A stretch of 64,000 nucleotides of DNA from Selenomonas sp. ND2010 (lineage in GTDB: Bacteria; Bacillota; Negativicutes; Selenomonadales; Selenomonadaceae): contig NZ_JNKI01000003.1 of assembly GCF_000702005.1 (NCBI RefSeq), positions 25,500 to 89,499 of the forward strand, written 5' to 3'. The notes beneath the pieces were generated by a model. That model worked only from the letters and a program-made list of their open reading frames with translations, was not told the origin of the DNA and did not search any database. Positions 45,553-55,295 of this stretch are shown here, piece after piece. Position numbers and translations under genes: made by a program. How positions within the stretch are numbered: position 1 is the stretch's first letter; the number at the start of each line of letters is the position of its first letter.

Positions 45553-45813
45553 TCAGCGCGGCTCAACAATCAGCTTGATTGCAGTACGTTCTTCCCCATC
45601 AATCTTGATATCTGTGAATGCGGGAACGCAAATGAGGTCAATTCCATGCGGCGCAACAAATCCACGGGCAATAGCTACGGCTTTGACCGCCTGATTCAGT
45701 GCACCAGCGCCGATTGCCTGCATTTCAGCACTTCCGGATTCTCGCAGTACGCCAGCTAATGCGCCTGCCACTGAGTTTGGGTTTGACTTTGCAGATACTT
45801 TCAGAATTTCCAT
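45553..45813 (-). CDS. spoVS: Stage V sporulation protein S
   Basis: About 86 residues, nearly complete family match: MEILKVSAKSNPNSVAGALAGVLRESG, EMQAIGAGALNQAVKAVAIARGFVAP and TAIKLIVEPR. SpoVS is a small Alba-like protein needed at coat/cortex stages in Bacillus, and is also found in bacteria that do not sporulate. The start at 45813 has GAGAGGA about 10 bases upstream. It stands with rny and ymdB, as in many Firmicutes. Confidence 0.95.
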   Translation of the reverse strand: MEILKVSAKSNPNSVAGALAGVLRESGSAEMQAIGAGALNQAVKAVAIARGFVAPHGIDLICVPAFTDIKIDGEERTAIKLIVEPR

Positions 45814-45954
45814 GTTCAGCACGTCCTCTCAACATAAAGATTACTTCATACAATGCATATATCCTATTGGTTAAACTTACTGTCACTAGCTAGAGTATTC
45901 TTCAAAAACCTGCAAAGTCCTTCTTTTCTTGAAACAAACTATCACAATTTGCGA

Positions 45955-46734
45955 TTATTCGACAATCATGACTCGTTCCATTGCAGTCGTTTGATTGGTG
46001 TTATCATCAATATCGATGATGACTGCTGAGTAAACCATCGGTCCCTCTTCCTCCAAATCAAACCGACAGGGCATGGCCGTTGTAAACTTTCGCAAGATAA
46101 TCTCCGTCTTGACTCCTAGAATGGAATTCCACGGTCCTGTCATGCCAAGGTCCGTAATGTACGCAGTGCCCTTGGGCAAGATGCGATCATCCGCCGTCTG
46201 GATATGCGTGTGTGTACCAACGACACCATTTACCCGGCCATCCAGATACCAGCCCATCGCCATTTTCTCCGAAGTCGTCTCCGCATGAAAATCCAAAAAC
46301 AGGATATCACATTCGTTCTTCAGCTCGCGGAGTATCTCTTCCACCTTTTGGAACGGGCAGTCCAAAGCCGGCATGAATGCCCGGCCGGAAAGGTTGATAA
46401 CACCGATGTTCTTGGCCTTGAATGGAAAAATACAATAGCCCTTCCCCGGCGTTCCTTCCGGATAGTTAGCCGGACGAATCAAAAAGGGTTCCTGGTCAAT
46501 GAACTCCATTACGTCTTTTTTATCCCAGACATGATTGCCCGAAGTGATGATGTCCGCACCTGCATGGTAAAGCGCATCCAAAGATTTTCGGGTAAACCCT
46601 TTACCACCAGCAGAGTTTTCTCCATTCACGATGACCACATCAATGCCTTTCTCCTTACGAAGTTTCGGCGTATACTCCTGAAATGCCTTACGGCCGGGAC
46701 GGCCGACGACATCTCCTGTCAACATTACTCGCAT
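45955..46734 (-). CDS. ymdB: YmdB-family metallophosphoesterase
   Basis: About 259 residues: MRVMLTGDVVGRPGRKAF, VNGENSAGGKGFTRKSL, ITSGNHVWDKK, FLDFHAETTSEKMAMGWYLDGRVNGVVGTHTHIQTAD and TDLGMTGPWNSILG. This is TIGR00282, a two-metal phosphodiesterase active on cyclic nucleotides in Bacillus. The start at 46734 follows AAGGAGGA by 4 to 6 bases. It lies downstream of rny, with one hypothetical gene between. Confidence 0.95.
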   Translation of the reverse strand: MRVMLTGDVVGRPGRKAFQEYTPKLRKEKGIDVVIVNGENSAGGKGFTRKSLDALYHAGADIITSGNHVWDKKDVMEFIDQEPFLIRPANYPEGTPGKGYCIFPFKAKNIGVINLSGRAFMPALDCPFQKVEEILRELKNECDILFLDFHAETTSEKMAMGWYLDGRVNGVVGTHTHIQTADDRILPKGTAYITDLGMTGPWNSILGVKTEIILRKFTTAMPCRFDLEEEGPMVYSAVIIDIDDNTNQTTAMERVMIVE

Positions 46735-46772
46735 GTATTCCTCCTTCCGTTGATTCCCTTGGCAACAAAGGA

Positions 46773-47321
46773 TCAACGGTTATAGACAACTACCCGGTCT
46801 TTATCACGGATGCCAATCATCTTTTCCTTTATGCGGTATTCCTGATTCTGGTCCAAGAGCGTATCGAGGACTGCACTCTGGGCATCCGCAAATTCCGGTT
46901 CCAACTGTTCAGGCGTGTGCTTATCACATTTAAGGCGTTCGGAAAAAGTCTCTCGGAACAACGCGGTTATGAGCGTCAACTCTCCACGCGTCATAGTAAT
47001 CAACTGACGATGGATATGAACCATTGTTGCCTTGCCATGGCTTTCTGCCTCAACGGCCATCCAAACAGGAGCCCCCGAATCGAGCTCGTGATAAGCCTGC
47101 AAGCTGTCATCGAGTAATTTCGCAAATGGTTCCAGCTCTTCTTTTCCCACTGCACCTTCAAGCACAAAATCCAGTGTCATCTCCGTGGCCTCAGGCACAT
47201 AGCTTACCGAATCGATTTCCGGATAACAAGCCAGAATGGCAGCAATCAGCTGTATCCCCATCTTATCCGTGGCTGCTTTTTGGCCCACTGCCTTTGTTAA
47301 CCAATCCTTGAATCCTAGCAT
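46773..47321 (-). CDS. Hypothetical protein between rny and ymdB
   Basis: About 182 residues, soluble, with no motif I recognise. It has a hydrophobic helix with ITALLFRETF-like composition and a C-terminal KEKMIGIRDKDRVVVYNR. The start at 47321 is supported by AAGGGG upstream; an upstream start at 47381 would overlap the rny end. The place inside the rny-ymdB pair suggests an RNA or nucleotide link, but only by context. Confidence 0.6.
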   Translation of the reverse strand: MLGFKDWLTKAVGQKAATDKMGIQLIAAILACYPEIDSVSYVPEATEMTLDFVLEGAVGKEELEPFAKLLDDSLQAYHELDSGAPVWMAVEAESHGKATMVHIHRQLITMTRGELTLITALFRETFSERLKCDKHTPEQLEPEFADAQSAVLDTLLDQNQEYRIKEKMIGIRDKDRVVVYNR

Positions 47322-47392
47322 GATCGATCCCCTTATAGGTAGAATTGGGGATGCAGAGCCAGGCCCCGCACCCCCAAACATTTTCTGATTGA

Positions 47393-48937
47393 TTATTTCG
47401 CATAATCGACGACGCGCGTCTCGCGAATAACCGTGGCCTTGATCTGCCCCGGATATTCCAGCTCATCTTCGATTTTCTTGACAATATCATGAGCCAATGC
47501 AACCGACTCAGCATCATCGACTTTATCCGGCTTAACCATAACGCGAATCTCACGGCCGGCCTGAATAGCAAAGCAGCGTTCAACGCCCTCATAGGACTCT
47601 GCGATTTCCTCCAACCGTTTGAGGCGCTTGAGGTAAGACTCAAGGCTCTCACGACGTGCACCAGGTCTTGCTGCCGATACCGCATCAGCGGCGGCAACCA
47701 AAACTGCCTCTACACTGGCTGCCTCTACATCCCCATGATGAGAAGCAATACAGTTGATTACATCTTTGGACTCACGGAATTTATGGGCCAAATCTGCGCC
47801 AATCGTGGTATGGGAACCTTCCACCTCGCGGTCAATTGCCTTACCAATATCATGCAGCAAGCCTCCGCGTTTTGCCAGCGTCACATCGCAGCCAAGCTCC
47901 GATGCCATAACCCCAGCAAGATGGGCCACCTCAATCGAATGATTGAGTACATTCTGCCCATAACTCGTGCGATAACGCAAACGCCCAAGCATCTTGACAA
48001 GTTCCGGATGAATGCCATGAACCCCCGTATCAAAAGTAGCCTGTTCACCGGCCTCTTTGATGCGCTGATCGACTTCACGTTTTGCCTTCTCGACCATTTC
48101 TTCAATACGAGCCGGATGGATTCGGCCATCCTGAATCAACTTTTCGAGTGCGATGCGTGCCACTTCACGGCGTACTGGATCGAACCCAGATAGGATGACC
48201 GCCTCTGGCGTATCATCAATGATAAGATCCACGCCTGTCATGGTTTCCAACGTGCGAATGTTACGTCCCTCACGACCAATAATACGGCCCTTCATTTCGT
48301 CATTCGGCAAAGCAACAACCGAAACCGTCGTCTCAGCTACATGATCCGCCGCACAACGCTGAATTGCCTGACTCAGGATATCCTGTGCCTTCTTGTCACA
48401 TTCATCCTTAATCTGCTGCTCATACTCTTTGATTTTCATGGCCTTCTCATGCTTGAGTTCATCTTCAGCTTCAGCCATGAGCAGCGTACGAGCTTCATCC
48501 GATGTCAAACCAGAAATGCGTTCCAGCTCTTCCTTCTGTTTCTCGTGCATCTCATCAATAGCCTGTTGGCTTTTATCCAGGCGCGATTCCTTACGGGAAA
48601 GGGCTTCTTCCTTCTTTTCAATGGAATCCAGCTTGCGATCGAGATTCTCTTCCTTCTGCACAATACGGCGCTCCTGGCGCTGAATCTCACTGCGGCGCTC
48701 CTTTGTATCGCGGTCAAGCTCCTGGCGCAAGCGATGGATATCTTCCTTCGCCTCCAGCAGGGCTTCTTTCTTCTTGGTCTCGCCTTTTTCTTCAGCCTCT
48801 GCTACGATTCGTTTTGCTTCTTCCTCAGCGGAGCCAATCTGGGCTTCTGCCGTACGCTTACGGGCCGTATAGCCTGCACCGACACCGATGATAACTGCAA
48901 CTATTACCGCTACTACTTCGATAACGATAATACTCAC
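47393..48937 (-). CDS. rny: Ribonuclease Y
   Basis: 514 residues: an N-terminal membrane helix (about 1-22), a long charged coiled coil (about 30-190, rich in Glu, Lys and Arg), a KH domain with [15 protein letters not shown] near 222-236, and an HD domain with [10 protein letters not shown] and CIASHHGD. It starts endonucleolytic mRNA decay at the membrane. The frame begins with GTG at 48937, but the GAGGGG ribosome site touches this codon, so the actual start is not clear. YmdB lies downstream, the usual neighbour. Confidence 0.96.
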   Translation of the reverse strand: MSIIVIEVVAVIVAVIIGVGAGYTARKRTAEAQIGSAEEEAKRIVAEAEEKGETKKKEALLEAKEDIHRLRQELDRDTKERRSEIQRQERRIVQKEENLDRKLDSIEKKEEALSRKESRLDKSQQAIDEMHEKQKEELERISGLTSDEARTLLMAEAEDELKHEKAMKIKEYEQQIKDECDKKAQDILSQAIQRCAADHVAETTVSVVALPNDEMKGRIIGREGRNIRTLETMTGVDLIIDDTPEAVILSGFDPVRREVARIALEKLIQDGRIHPARIEEMVEKAKREVDQRIKEAGEQATFDTGVHGIHPELVKMLGRLRYRTSYGQNVLNHSIEVAHLAGVMASELGCDVTLAKRGGLLHDIGKAIDREVEGSHTTIGADLAHKFRESKDVINCIASHHGDVEAASVEAVLVAAADAVSAARPGARRESLESYLKRLKRLEEIAESYEGVERCFAIQAGREIRVMVKPDKVDDAESVALAHDIVKKIEDELEYPGQIKATVIRETRVVDYAK

Positions 48938-49122
48938 CCCCTCTTTTTTTATTTGCTTTCATGCATTATTTGTTTTCCTGAATAGTTTTATCCATAACTA
49001 TACCTTTATATTCTATAGTTTTTCCCGTAGAGTGTCAAGAAAACCTAGTCAAATCGCACAAAATGCGGTAAAATTAGAAAATACGTGATAATTTGATGAA
49101 ATTCGACGGGAGGAACCCAACC

Positions 49123-49413
49123 ATGCTGAACTGCTCCGAATGCGGACGTACCCTTGAGGAAAAGGATGCGCTTGTTCATACCACCGAGGCCGGAGAGAAA
49201 AAAGTCATCTGCCAAGAATGCTTCAAAGAACTTACCGGTGTCGATTACCAAACCTTTGCCTTACGCAAAGAAAACGCCAAGCAAACCTTTATCGCAGTCC
49301 TCTTCTGCCTGGCCTGCACTGCTTATGCCTGGTATGATAAGGGCTGGATGTGGGGGATTGGTGGAATCATTCTCACGGCTCTCGTATATCTTTTTTCCAG
49401 CAAAGCACGGTAA
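49123..49413 (+). CDS. Small zinc-ribbon membrane protein
   Basis: About 96 residues: an N-terminal zinc ribbon (CSECGRTL and CQECFKEL), then two membrane helices (about 55-70 and 77-92). No enzyme motif. GGGAGG lies 9 bases before the ATG at 49123; the frame runs back to 49093 without support. It is divergent from rny and runs towards a long shared terminator with lacG. Confidence 0.72.
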   Translation: MLNCSECGRTLEEKDALVHTTEAGEKKVICQECFKELTGVDYQTFALRKENAKQTFIAVLFCLACTAYAWYDKGWMWGIGGIILTALVYLFSSKAR

Positions 49414-49464
49414 AAGGACGAATATCCTATGCCTCTGCAAATTTTTTGACATTTTATATTGCGA

Positions 49465-49530
49465 GATTTATATAGAAAAGGCGATTCGCTGACTCCCTTG
49501 AGTCTTCGAACCGCCTTTTCTATATAAATC
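49465..49530. terminator. Long bidirectional hairpin after the zinc-ribbon gene and lacG
   Basis: Arms 49465-49483 and 49512-49530 are perfectly complementary over 19 bases, with an inner GACT/AGTC pairing in the loop. The CTTTTC and TATATAAATC are within the arms. It includes the lacG stop codon and lies 50 bases after the plus-strand gene. Confidence 0.7.
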
Positions 49531-50959
49531 AATAGGAAATTGTCTCCACAGAAATCAACTCTCTCTGTTTGCTTACTTTCTTATACCAATATGCACTTTT
49601 TTTGGGATATCGTTTTTGATTGGCATAATCCACATAAAACAATCCATAACGCTTGTTATAACCATTGCTCCAAGATAACACATCCATCAGACTCCAAATA
49701 TAGTAGCCGCCAACATTGACACCTTCCTCCATTGCCTTCAGAATTGCTTCCAAATGCCTGGTAACGTATTCGATACGAGGAGTGTCATCGATTTTTCCAT
49801 CTTCAAAATCATCCTTATAGCCCATACCATTTTCGGATATAAAAATCTCCTTATAATTGGGATAATCCTGTGCAATACGCTTTAGCTGCCTATACATACC
49901 TTCGGGGTAAATAGGCCAATCCCAATCTGTAGTGGGAACTTCTGGATTACTGACGCGAGCACCAATGCCCTTGAGGCAAAACACGCTAGTTCCCTTTTCC
50001 CCAGTACTATTATTCACTACTTGACTTTCACCATCCCAAGCTTGCAAAAAATGACTGGAGTAATAATTCATCCCCAAAAAGTCAATCTGCTTGGCAGCGC
50101 ACGCAAAATCATCAAAATCCGTTGGTTCCGTGATAAGCTTGCCACCGTTCTTCTGCAGGATTTCCTTGATCAGCAACATGGTAGTATCGCTATATTTTCC
50201 CAAATAACAAGCATCCAGCATAAAGCGATTGGAAATCGCATCATCAAGGTCACGAGCATGGATATCAGCGGGGGAATCTGATATCGCCACTTTGCCCTCC
50301 AAGGTATGAACAATGCCGATTTTACCTGGCAAATTCATGCTCTTGTATAAATTCAGCGCGCGAGAATGCGCCACCATGAGATTGTGCTCAATCTGAATGG
50401 CTTTTTCAATCTGGAAAGTTTCATTAGGGGGAAAATTACCTGCCAGATAGCCATTTTGAGCAATTGACCAAGGTTCATTAAAGGTAGCCCACTTCATTAC
50501 CCGATCACCAAAAGCCTCAAAACAAATCCGCGCGTAATCCACGAATTTGTCAATCAATGCGCGATTCAACCAATGACCATTTTGAAAATAATTTAGGGGA
50601 GTATCAAAATGATGCAAGGTCACAAAAGGTTCTACCCCCTTTGCTATGCACGCATCAATTAGTTTGTTGTAATACGCAATACCAGCAGGGTTTACCTTAC
50701 CTTCCCCATCGGGAAGTATCCGCGTCCAAGACAGTGATATGCGAATGCCATTGATGTTATAATCATGTGCCAACTGCAAGTCCGTTTCATAATGATGATA
50801 AAAATCACTGGCCGGATCTGCATTGAACCTTGCCCCTGGCCGATTCATATACGCATCCCAAACGCAAGGCCCGCGCCCATCTTCGCACGTAGCTCCTTCT
50901 ACCTGATAAGCAGCGGTAGCCCCGCCAAAGATAAAATCCGCTGGGAATCTCTTTGCCAT
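49529..50959 (-). CDS. lacG: 6-phospho-beta-galactosidase, glycoside hydrolase family 1
   Basis: About 476 residues of GH1, matching LacG in detail: FIFGGATAAYQVEGAT, ASDFYHHYETDLQLAHDYNINGIRIS, the acid/base Glu in ATFNEPWSIA, FLGMNYYSS, TDWDWPIYPEGMY, and the nucleophile Glu in FISENGMGYKD. YPKKSAYWYK ends the family part. It splits galactoside-6-phosphates made by the PTS. The start at 50959 has GAGGG upstream. Other GH1 members prefer phospho-beta-glucosides, but the lac gene context and the WDWPIYP region point to galactosides. Confidence 0.93.
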   Translation of the reverse strand: MAKRFPADFIFGGATAAYQVEGATCEDGRGPCVWDAYMNRPGARFNADPASDFYHHYETDLQLAHDYNINGIRISLSWTRILPDGEGKVNPAGIAYYNKLIDACIAKGVEPFVTLHHFDTPLNYFQNGHWLNRALIDKFVDYARICFEAFGDRVMKWATFNEPWSIAQNGYLAGNFPPNETFQIEKAIQIEHNLMVAHSRALNLYKSMNLPGKIGIVHTLEGKVAISDSPADIHARDLDDAISNRFMLDACYLGKYSDTTMLLIKEILQKNGGKLITEPTDFDDFACAAKQIDFLGMNYYSSHFLQAWDGESQVVNNSTGEKGTSVFCLKGIGARVSNPEVPTTDWDWPIYPEGMYRQLKRIAQDYPNYKEIFISENGMGYKDDFEDGKIDDTPRIEYVTRHLEAILKAMEEGVNVGGYYIWSLMDVLSWSNGYNKRYGLFYVDYANQKRYPKKSAYWYKKVSKQRELISVETISY

Positions 50960-50968
50960 AATCAACCC

Positions 50969-51286
50969 TCATTTCTCCTGAAACATTTTGAGGAAGCGTT
51001 TGTCCATATCCGAAAGCAGCATAGCAGTCATCAGATGATCCTGTGCATGCACCGTTAGAAATCCAATCTCAATATTCTCGCCAGCTGCTTCTTTCGTGAT
51101 AAGCTCCGTTTGCTGATTATGCGCATTAAGGATCAAATCATCCCCTTCTTTAATAAGCGCCTCTGCTTTTGCAAAGTCCTTTTCACCAATAGCATCCATC
51201 GCGGCTAGGAATTTTGTCCGAGCATCGCCGGAATAAGCCACAATTTCCATAGCAATCATTGCCATTTCATCTTTCGTCATTGTCAT
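50969..51286 (-). CDS. lacF: PTS lactose/cellobiose-type EIIA
   Basis: 105 residues, all helical. HAQDHLMTAML near residue 80 carries the phosphorylated histidine; EIVAYSGDARTKFLAAMDA opens the fold. It passes phosphate from HPr to the EIIB part of the EIICB at 58731. AAAGGGG precedes the ATG; lacG follows after 10 bases. Confidence 0.95.
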   Translation of the reverse strand: MTMTKDEMAMIAMEIVAYSGDARTKFLAAMDAIGEKDFAKAEALIKEGDDLILNAHNQQTELITKEAAGENIEIGFLTVHAQDHLMTAMLLSDMDKRFLKMFQEK

Positions 51287-51386
51287 AAGAATCCCCTTTT
51301 CGTGAATATTTTTCCCTAGTGCCCCACTTACTTTCTTTACCCCTAAAAAAAGTAAGCTAGCTAACCAACACCATTATAGCACGGCA

Positions 51387-51902
51387 TCAGTCGTGATAGT
51401 AACCTTCCTCCCATTTTTTCAGATACTCATCAAAGAGTGCATCATTCTCTATGCAATCATTGTCATCAATCAGCCCATCAATTTTCGCAATCAGTGCATC
51501 CTTTTCCGGAGTCGGTTTATACTCAGCCTTTAGAAAGGCCTCCAGAATATATTCAATCGATCCAATACCAATGACACGTCCTCCACACCCAATTACATTT
51601 GCATTAAGATTCTCTTTTGCCGCTACTGCTGTTTGCACATCAGCCACGCAGGCTGCACGAACACCTTTTACTTTCTGTGCGGCATTATTAATACCGATAC
51701 CAGTACCGCAAATACACACGCCCAAATCTGCCTCACCGGTTGCTACCAGCTTTCCTACTTTGCGTCCATAAATCGGATAGTGCGTACGAATAAAATCATA
51801 GGTCCCCACATCAATGACTTCATGACCCTGTTTTTTCAAAAACTCTGCTGCTTTGATTTTTATATCCGTAACAATATGGTCACAACCAATTGCAATCTTC
51901 AT
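51387..51902 (-). CDS. lacB: Galactose-6-phosphate isomerase subunit LacB
   Basis: 171 residues, the normal LacB length. [45 protein letters not shown] and [23 protein letters not shown] are family landmarks of the RpiB/LacAB fold. With LacA it turns galactose-6-phosphate into tagatose-6-phosphate. AGGAGG precedes the ATG; lacA lies 14 bases upstream. Confidence 0.96.
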   Translation of the reverse strand: MKIAIGCDHIVTDIKIKAAEFLKKQGHEVIDVGTYDFIRTHYPIYGRKVGKLVATGEADLGVCICGTGIGINNAAQKVKGVRAACVADVQTAVAAKENLNANVIGCGGRVIGIGSIEYILEAFLKAEYKPTPEKDALIAKIDGLIDDNDCIENDALFDEYLKKWEEGYYHD

Positions 51903-51916
51903 GGTATTAGCCTCCT

Positions 51917-52336
51917 TTAAACTTCCCGATTCAGCATATCAATGCGAATCTGATGACGTCCGCCATCATACTCCGTCTTCACGAAGTTTTCTGCCAATTC
52001 ACACGAAAGCTTCTCTGCCGTGATGTTTGCTCCCAACGTAATAATCTGCGTGCTATTGTGGCGACGCGTCATAGAAGACGTGTAATCCTCATAAGTAGGC
52101 GCACAGACAATACCATGATGTTTCGCTGCAATCATAAAAGGAGCCACACCATAATCATCAACCACAATCCCACGGGTAATGCCCTTTTCTAAAACAGCCG
52201 CCACTACATTTTCCGTAGCAGTGAAGATATCATCGTGCGAGAAATCCTCTATCTCATAGCCCTTGCCAGTTAAATAATCCTTAACACAATCTTTCAATTT
52301 TGCTCCAGCACCATTGGCTGCTAATGCAACTTTCAT
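51917..52336 (-). CDS. lacA: Galactose-6-phosphate isomerase subunit LacA
   Basis: 139 residues: [46 protein letters not shown], and the C-terminal [15 protein letters not shown]. It is the shorter partner of LacB in the galactose-6-phosphate isomerase. AAAGGAAG precedes the ATG. First gene of lacA-lacB-lacF-lacG, divergent from the RpiR regulator, with a shared control region of 143 bases. Confidence 0.95.
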   Translation of the reverse strand: MKVALAANGAGAKLKDCVKDYLTGKGYEIEDFSHDDIFTATENVVAAVLEKGITRGIVVDDYGVAPFMIAAKHHGIVCAPTYEDYTSSMTRRHNSTQIITLGANITAEKLSCELAENFVKTEYDGGRHQIRIDMLNREV

Positions 52337-52374
52337 ATTCTGACTTCCTTTCTGTAGTTCCTGTTGATGATTTC

Positions 52375-52380
52375 ATTATA
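52375..52380 (-). promoter_or_regulatory. -10 box of the lacABFG promoter
   Basis: TATAAT on the minus strand, 38 bases from the lacA start. No good -35 box is visible; the 28-base motif begins 21 bases upstream, in its place. Confidence 0.6.
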
Positions 52381-52400
52381 GCTATTCTTGTTTTCTATTT

Positions 52401-52428
52401 GTTTTCATGTTTTGAAACGATTTTCGAC
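52401..52428. promoter_or_regulatory. Putative RpiR-type operator between lacA and the regulator
   Basis: A 28-base motif (GTTTTC, 3 bases, TTTTGAAA, then CGATTTTCGA) shared with 55179-55206 and 60490-60517. It lies between TATAAT boxes of both directions (52375-52380 minus and 52439-52444 plus), so one protein could control both units. Confidence 0.65.
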
Positions 52429-52438
52429 CTATTCGTGA

Positions 52439-52444
52439 TATAAT
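52439..52444 (+). promoter_or_regulatory. -10 box of the rpiR-type regulator promoter
   Basis: TATAAT on the plus strand 36 bases before the regulator ATG, without a clear -35 box. Confidence 0.5.
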
Positions 52445-52479
52445 TAAACTACCTAGTATTGTGTAAGGAGCGATAAATA

Positions 52480-53286
52480 ATGTTAATCAAAATCGATCAT
52501 GATTTTCACGAGCATCTAACGGAAACCGAAAAAAAGGTCATCAGCTTTATCAATATGAACGCAGAGAAAATTTCCTCTATGTCCATCAGTGACGTCGCCG
52601 AAGCGACCTATTCTTCGCCGGCCACCGTAAGCCGCACCATCAAAAAGTGCGGTATTTCCGGTTTTGCAGAACTGCGCTACCTAATCACACAAGAAACGAC
52701 CGTACACAAGGACAGCATTCAAGTCAACGAAATCTTTAATAAAAGCTTGATGGAAGTGACGCAAACCATCGAACATCTAAGCATTGAGACCATCCTAGCT
52801 GTAGTGCGAGAAATCCGACAGGCCAAACGCATCTATTTATTATCCCGTGGGCTCACCGAACATGTAGCCGAAGAGTTCTGTCTCAAATTGCAGCTGCAGG
52901 GTTATAACGTTTTTGCCAACAGTGACCCTTCCATCATGCAGGACATGACTCGTCGGGTAAAAAACCAAGAACTAGTAATCATCTTCAGCCTATCTGGTAA
53001 AACCCCAGAACTTTTAACCGCCGCCGAAAATGCTGCCTCCCTAGGCGCCAGAATCATCACCATTACCTGTGGTGCTCCAGACACTCCCCTAGCCCGTATT
53101 GCCCACCTTACCGCCTATGGGTTTAAACACAGCCATGTCTCCATCAAAAATGTAGATGCCACCTCCCGCCTGCCTATCTATGTCATCAGCCGCATCATCA
53201 TTGACTATTTAGCCAAACAACAGGACGAAGAACGTGAAAAAGCCGCTCAAAAAGAAGCGGCTTATCGTCGGGAACATTATTTTTAA
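52480..53286 (+). CDS. RpiR/MurR-family transcriptional regulator of the lac/galactan system
   Basis: 268 residues: N-terminal HTH_6 domain (ISDVAEATYSSPATVSRTIKKCGISGFAELRYLI, about 37-70) and a C-terminal SIS sugar-phosphate-binding domain (IYLLSRGLTEHVAEEFCLKLQLQGY, VIIFSLSGKTPELLTAAENA). Members sense phosphorylated sugars. It sits between lacA-lacG (divergent) and lacC (convergent), and replaces LacR of the Gram-positive lac operons. AAGGAG precedes the ATG. The motif described at 52401 is its likely binding site. Confidence 0.92.
   Translation: MLIKIDHDFHEHLTETEKKVISFINMNAEKISSMSISDVAEATYSSPATVSRTIKKCGISGFAELRYLITQETTVHKDSIQVNEIFNKSLMEVTQTIEHLSIETILAVVREIRQAKRIYLLSRGLTEHVAEEFCLKLQLQGYNVFANSDPSIMQDMTRRVKNQELVIIFSLSGKTPELLTAAENAASLGARIITITCGAPDTPLARIAHLTAYGFKHSHVSIKNVDATSRLPIYVISRIIIDYLAKQQDEEREKAAQKEAAYRREHYF
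53236..53263 (-). terminator. Terminator of lacC inside the regulator gene
   Basis: Stem 53240-53247 with 53256-53263 (AAGCCGCT/AGCGGCTT), 8-base loop, followed on the minus strand by T-run. It lies past the lacC stop but within the last codons of the convergent regulator gene. Confidence 0.65.
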
Positions 53287-53290
53287 GAAT

Positions 53291-54220
53291 TCAAGCAATT
53301 TTTTCGACAGCTATCGCTGAAAACAGCTTTTCCACTACACCTTTGCGCACAAATCCGCTCTCAGCCTCTAGTGCATTAGCCGTTCCACAGGCAGCCCCCA
53401 AGCGCAGGGTATCCTCAATCGGCAGTTTGCGCGAAAGTCCTGCCGCAATACCTGCCACGTAGGAGTCCCCCGATCCCACAGGATTTTGACACGCAATCTC
53501 CGGCACCGTAACACGGTAGATTTCATCCCGAACTCCTACCAGTGAGCCTTTGCTGCCTAAAGAAATCGCCGCTATCTCAATCCCTTCCTCAAGGAAATGC
53601 CGAATCTCTCGCACCAAATCTTCCTCGCTGTGCAGGCGATACCCCCGCAGTGCCTCAATCTCATCCTGATTTGGCTTGATGAAATCAGGCCGCGCCTCAA
53701 TCCCTCTGGCCAACAGATCCCCGCTAGTATCGAGCAAGAATTTTTTGCCAGCAGCGTGAGCTTCCTCAATCAAGAAAGCGTAAAAATCAACCGGCACCCC
53801 TCGAGGCACACTGCCGGAAGCCACTACAATATCGGCTTTCCCTAAAAGTTCCGTGTATTTATCGCGGAACTTTTTCAATTCTGCGGGGCTGACTTCCGGC
53901 CCTGGCTCCAAGATTTCTGTTTGCGCACCATCTTCGGTAAGTATCGCCAAACAGGAACGCGTTTCCCCGGCCACATCAACAAAATCGCCGGTTATGCCAT
54001 AATCATAGAGCCGACTAGCCACAAATTCTCCTGTCTTCCCGCCCAAGAATCCAGTAACTACAGTATCTTCACCTAAAATAGTATCCACATTAGCCACATG
54101 AATCCCCTTGCCGCCAGGCGTATTGTCCACAGATTTCGCCCGCACAATCTTGCCTTTGGCAAAATCTACCAACTCATAGCGCTTATCCAAGGAGGCGTTA
54201 AGATTTATCACAAGTATCAT
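53291..54220 (-). CDS. lacC: Tagatose-6-phosphate kinase
   Basis: 309 residues of the PfkB family (LacC/FruK group): NLNASLDKRYELVDF at the start, GGKGIHVANVDTILGEDTVVTGFLGG, and the C-terminal catalytic NPVGSGDSYVAGIAAG with the base Asp. It makes tagatose-1,6-bisphosphate from tagatose-6-phosphate. AAGGGATAG precedes the ATG. It is 25 bases after the aldolase gene. A 1-phosphofructokinase is the main alternative, but the context favours LacC. Confidence 0.92.
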   Translation of the reverse strand: MILVINLNASLDKRYELVDFAKGKIVRAKSVDNTPGGKGIHVANVDTILGEDTVVTGFLGGKTGEFVASRLYDYGITGDFVDVAGETRSCLAILTEDGAQTEILEPGPEVSPAELKKFRDKYTELLGKADIVVASGSVPRGVPVDFYAFLIEEAHAAGKKFLLDTSGDLLARGIEARPDFIKPNQDEIEALRGYRLHSEEDLVREIRHFLEEGIEIAAISLGSKGSLVGVRDEIYRVTVPEIACQNPVGSGDSYVAGIAAGLSRKLPIEDTLRLGAACGTANALEAESGFVRKGVVEKLFSAIAVEKIA

Positions 54221-54245
54221 AGCTATCCCTTCCTCGCCTCAACTC

Positions 54246-55115
<870 letters not shown>

Positions 55116-55151
55116 TTATAAAAAATACCTTTCTTTTTCTTTTATGCCTTT

Positions 55152-55157
55152 ATTATA
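55152..55157 (-). promoter_or_regulatory. -10 box of the gatY-lacC promoter
   Basis: TATAAT on the minus strand, 51 bases before the aldolase ATG. The 28-base motif begins 21 bases upstream, as at lacA. Confidence 0.6.
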
Positions 55158-55178
55158 GGGATTGCGGATATTACTTTG

Positions 55179-55206
55179 TTTTCGCCTTTTGGAACGGTTT
55201 TCAAAA
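55179..55206. promoter_or_regulatory. Putative RpiR-type operator upstream of gatY-lacC
   Basis: Second copy of the motif: GTTTTC, 3 bases, TTTTGGAA, then CGGTTTTCAA. Same position relative to the -10 box as at lacA. Confidence 0.65.
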
Positions 55207-55214
55207 CCGCTCCA

Positions 55215-55253
55215 ACAAAAAAGAGGCCCCGAGAACTCCCTCTGAACCTCTTT
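55215..55253 (-). terminator. Terminator of the GH53 gene
   Basis: 7-bp stem (55220-55226 with 55247-55253, AAAGAGG/CCTCTTT) with inner pairing in the 20-base loop, and a run of T on the minus strand. It ends 42 bases after the GH53 stop. Confidence 0.7.
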
Positions 55254-55295
55254 CACCGCCGTGCAGTATGCTTCCCCTAAAAAGGAAGACTCTAT

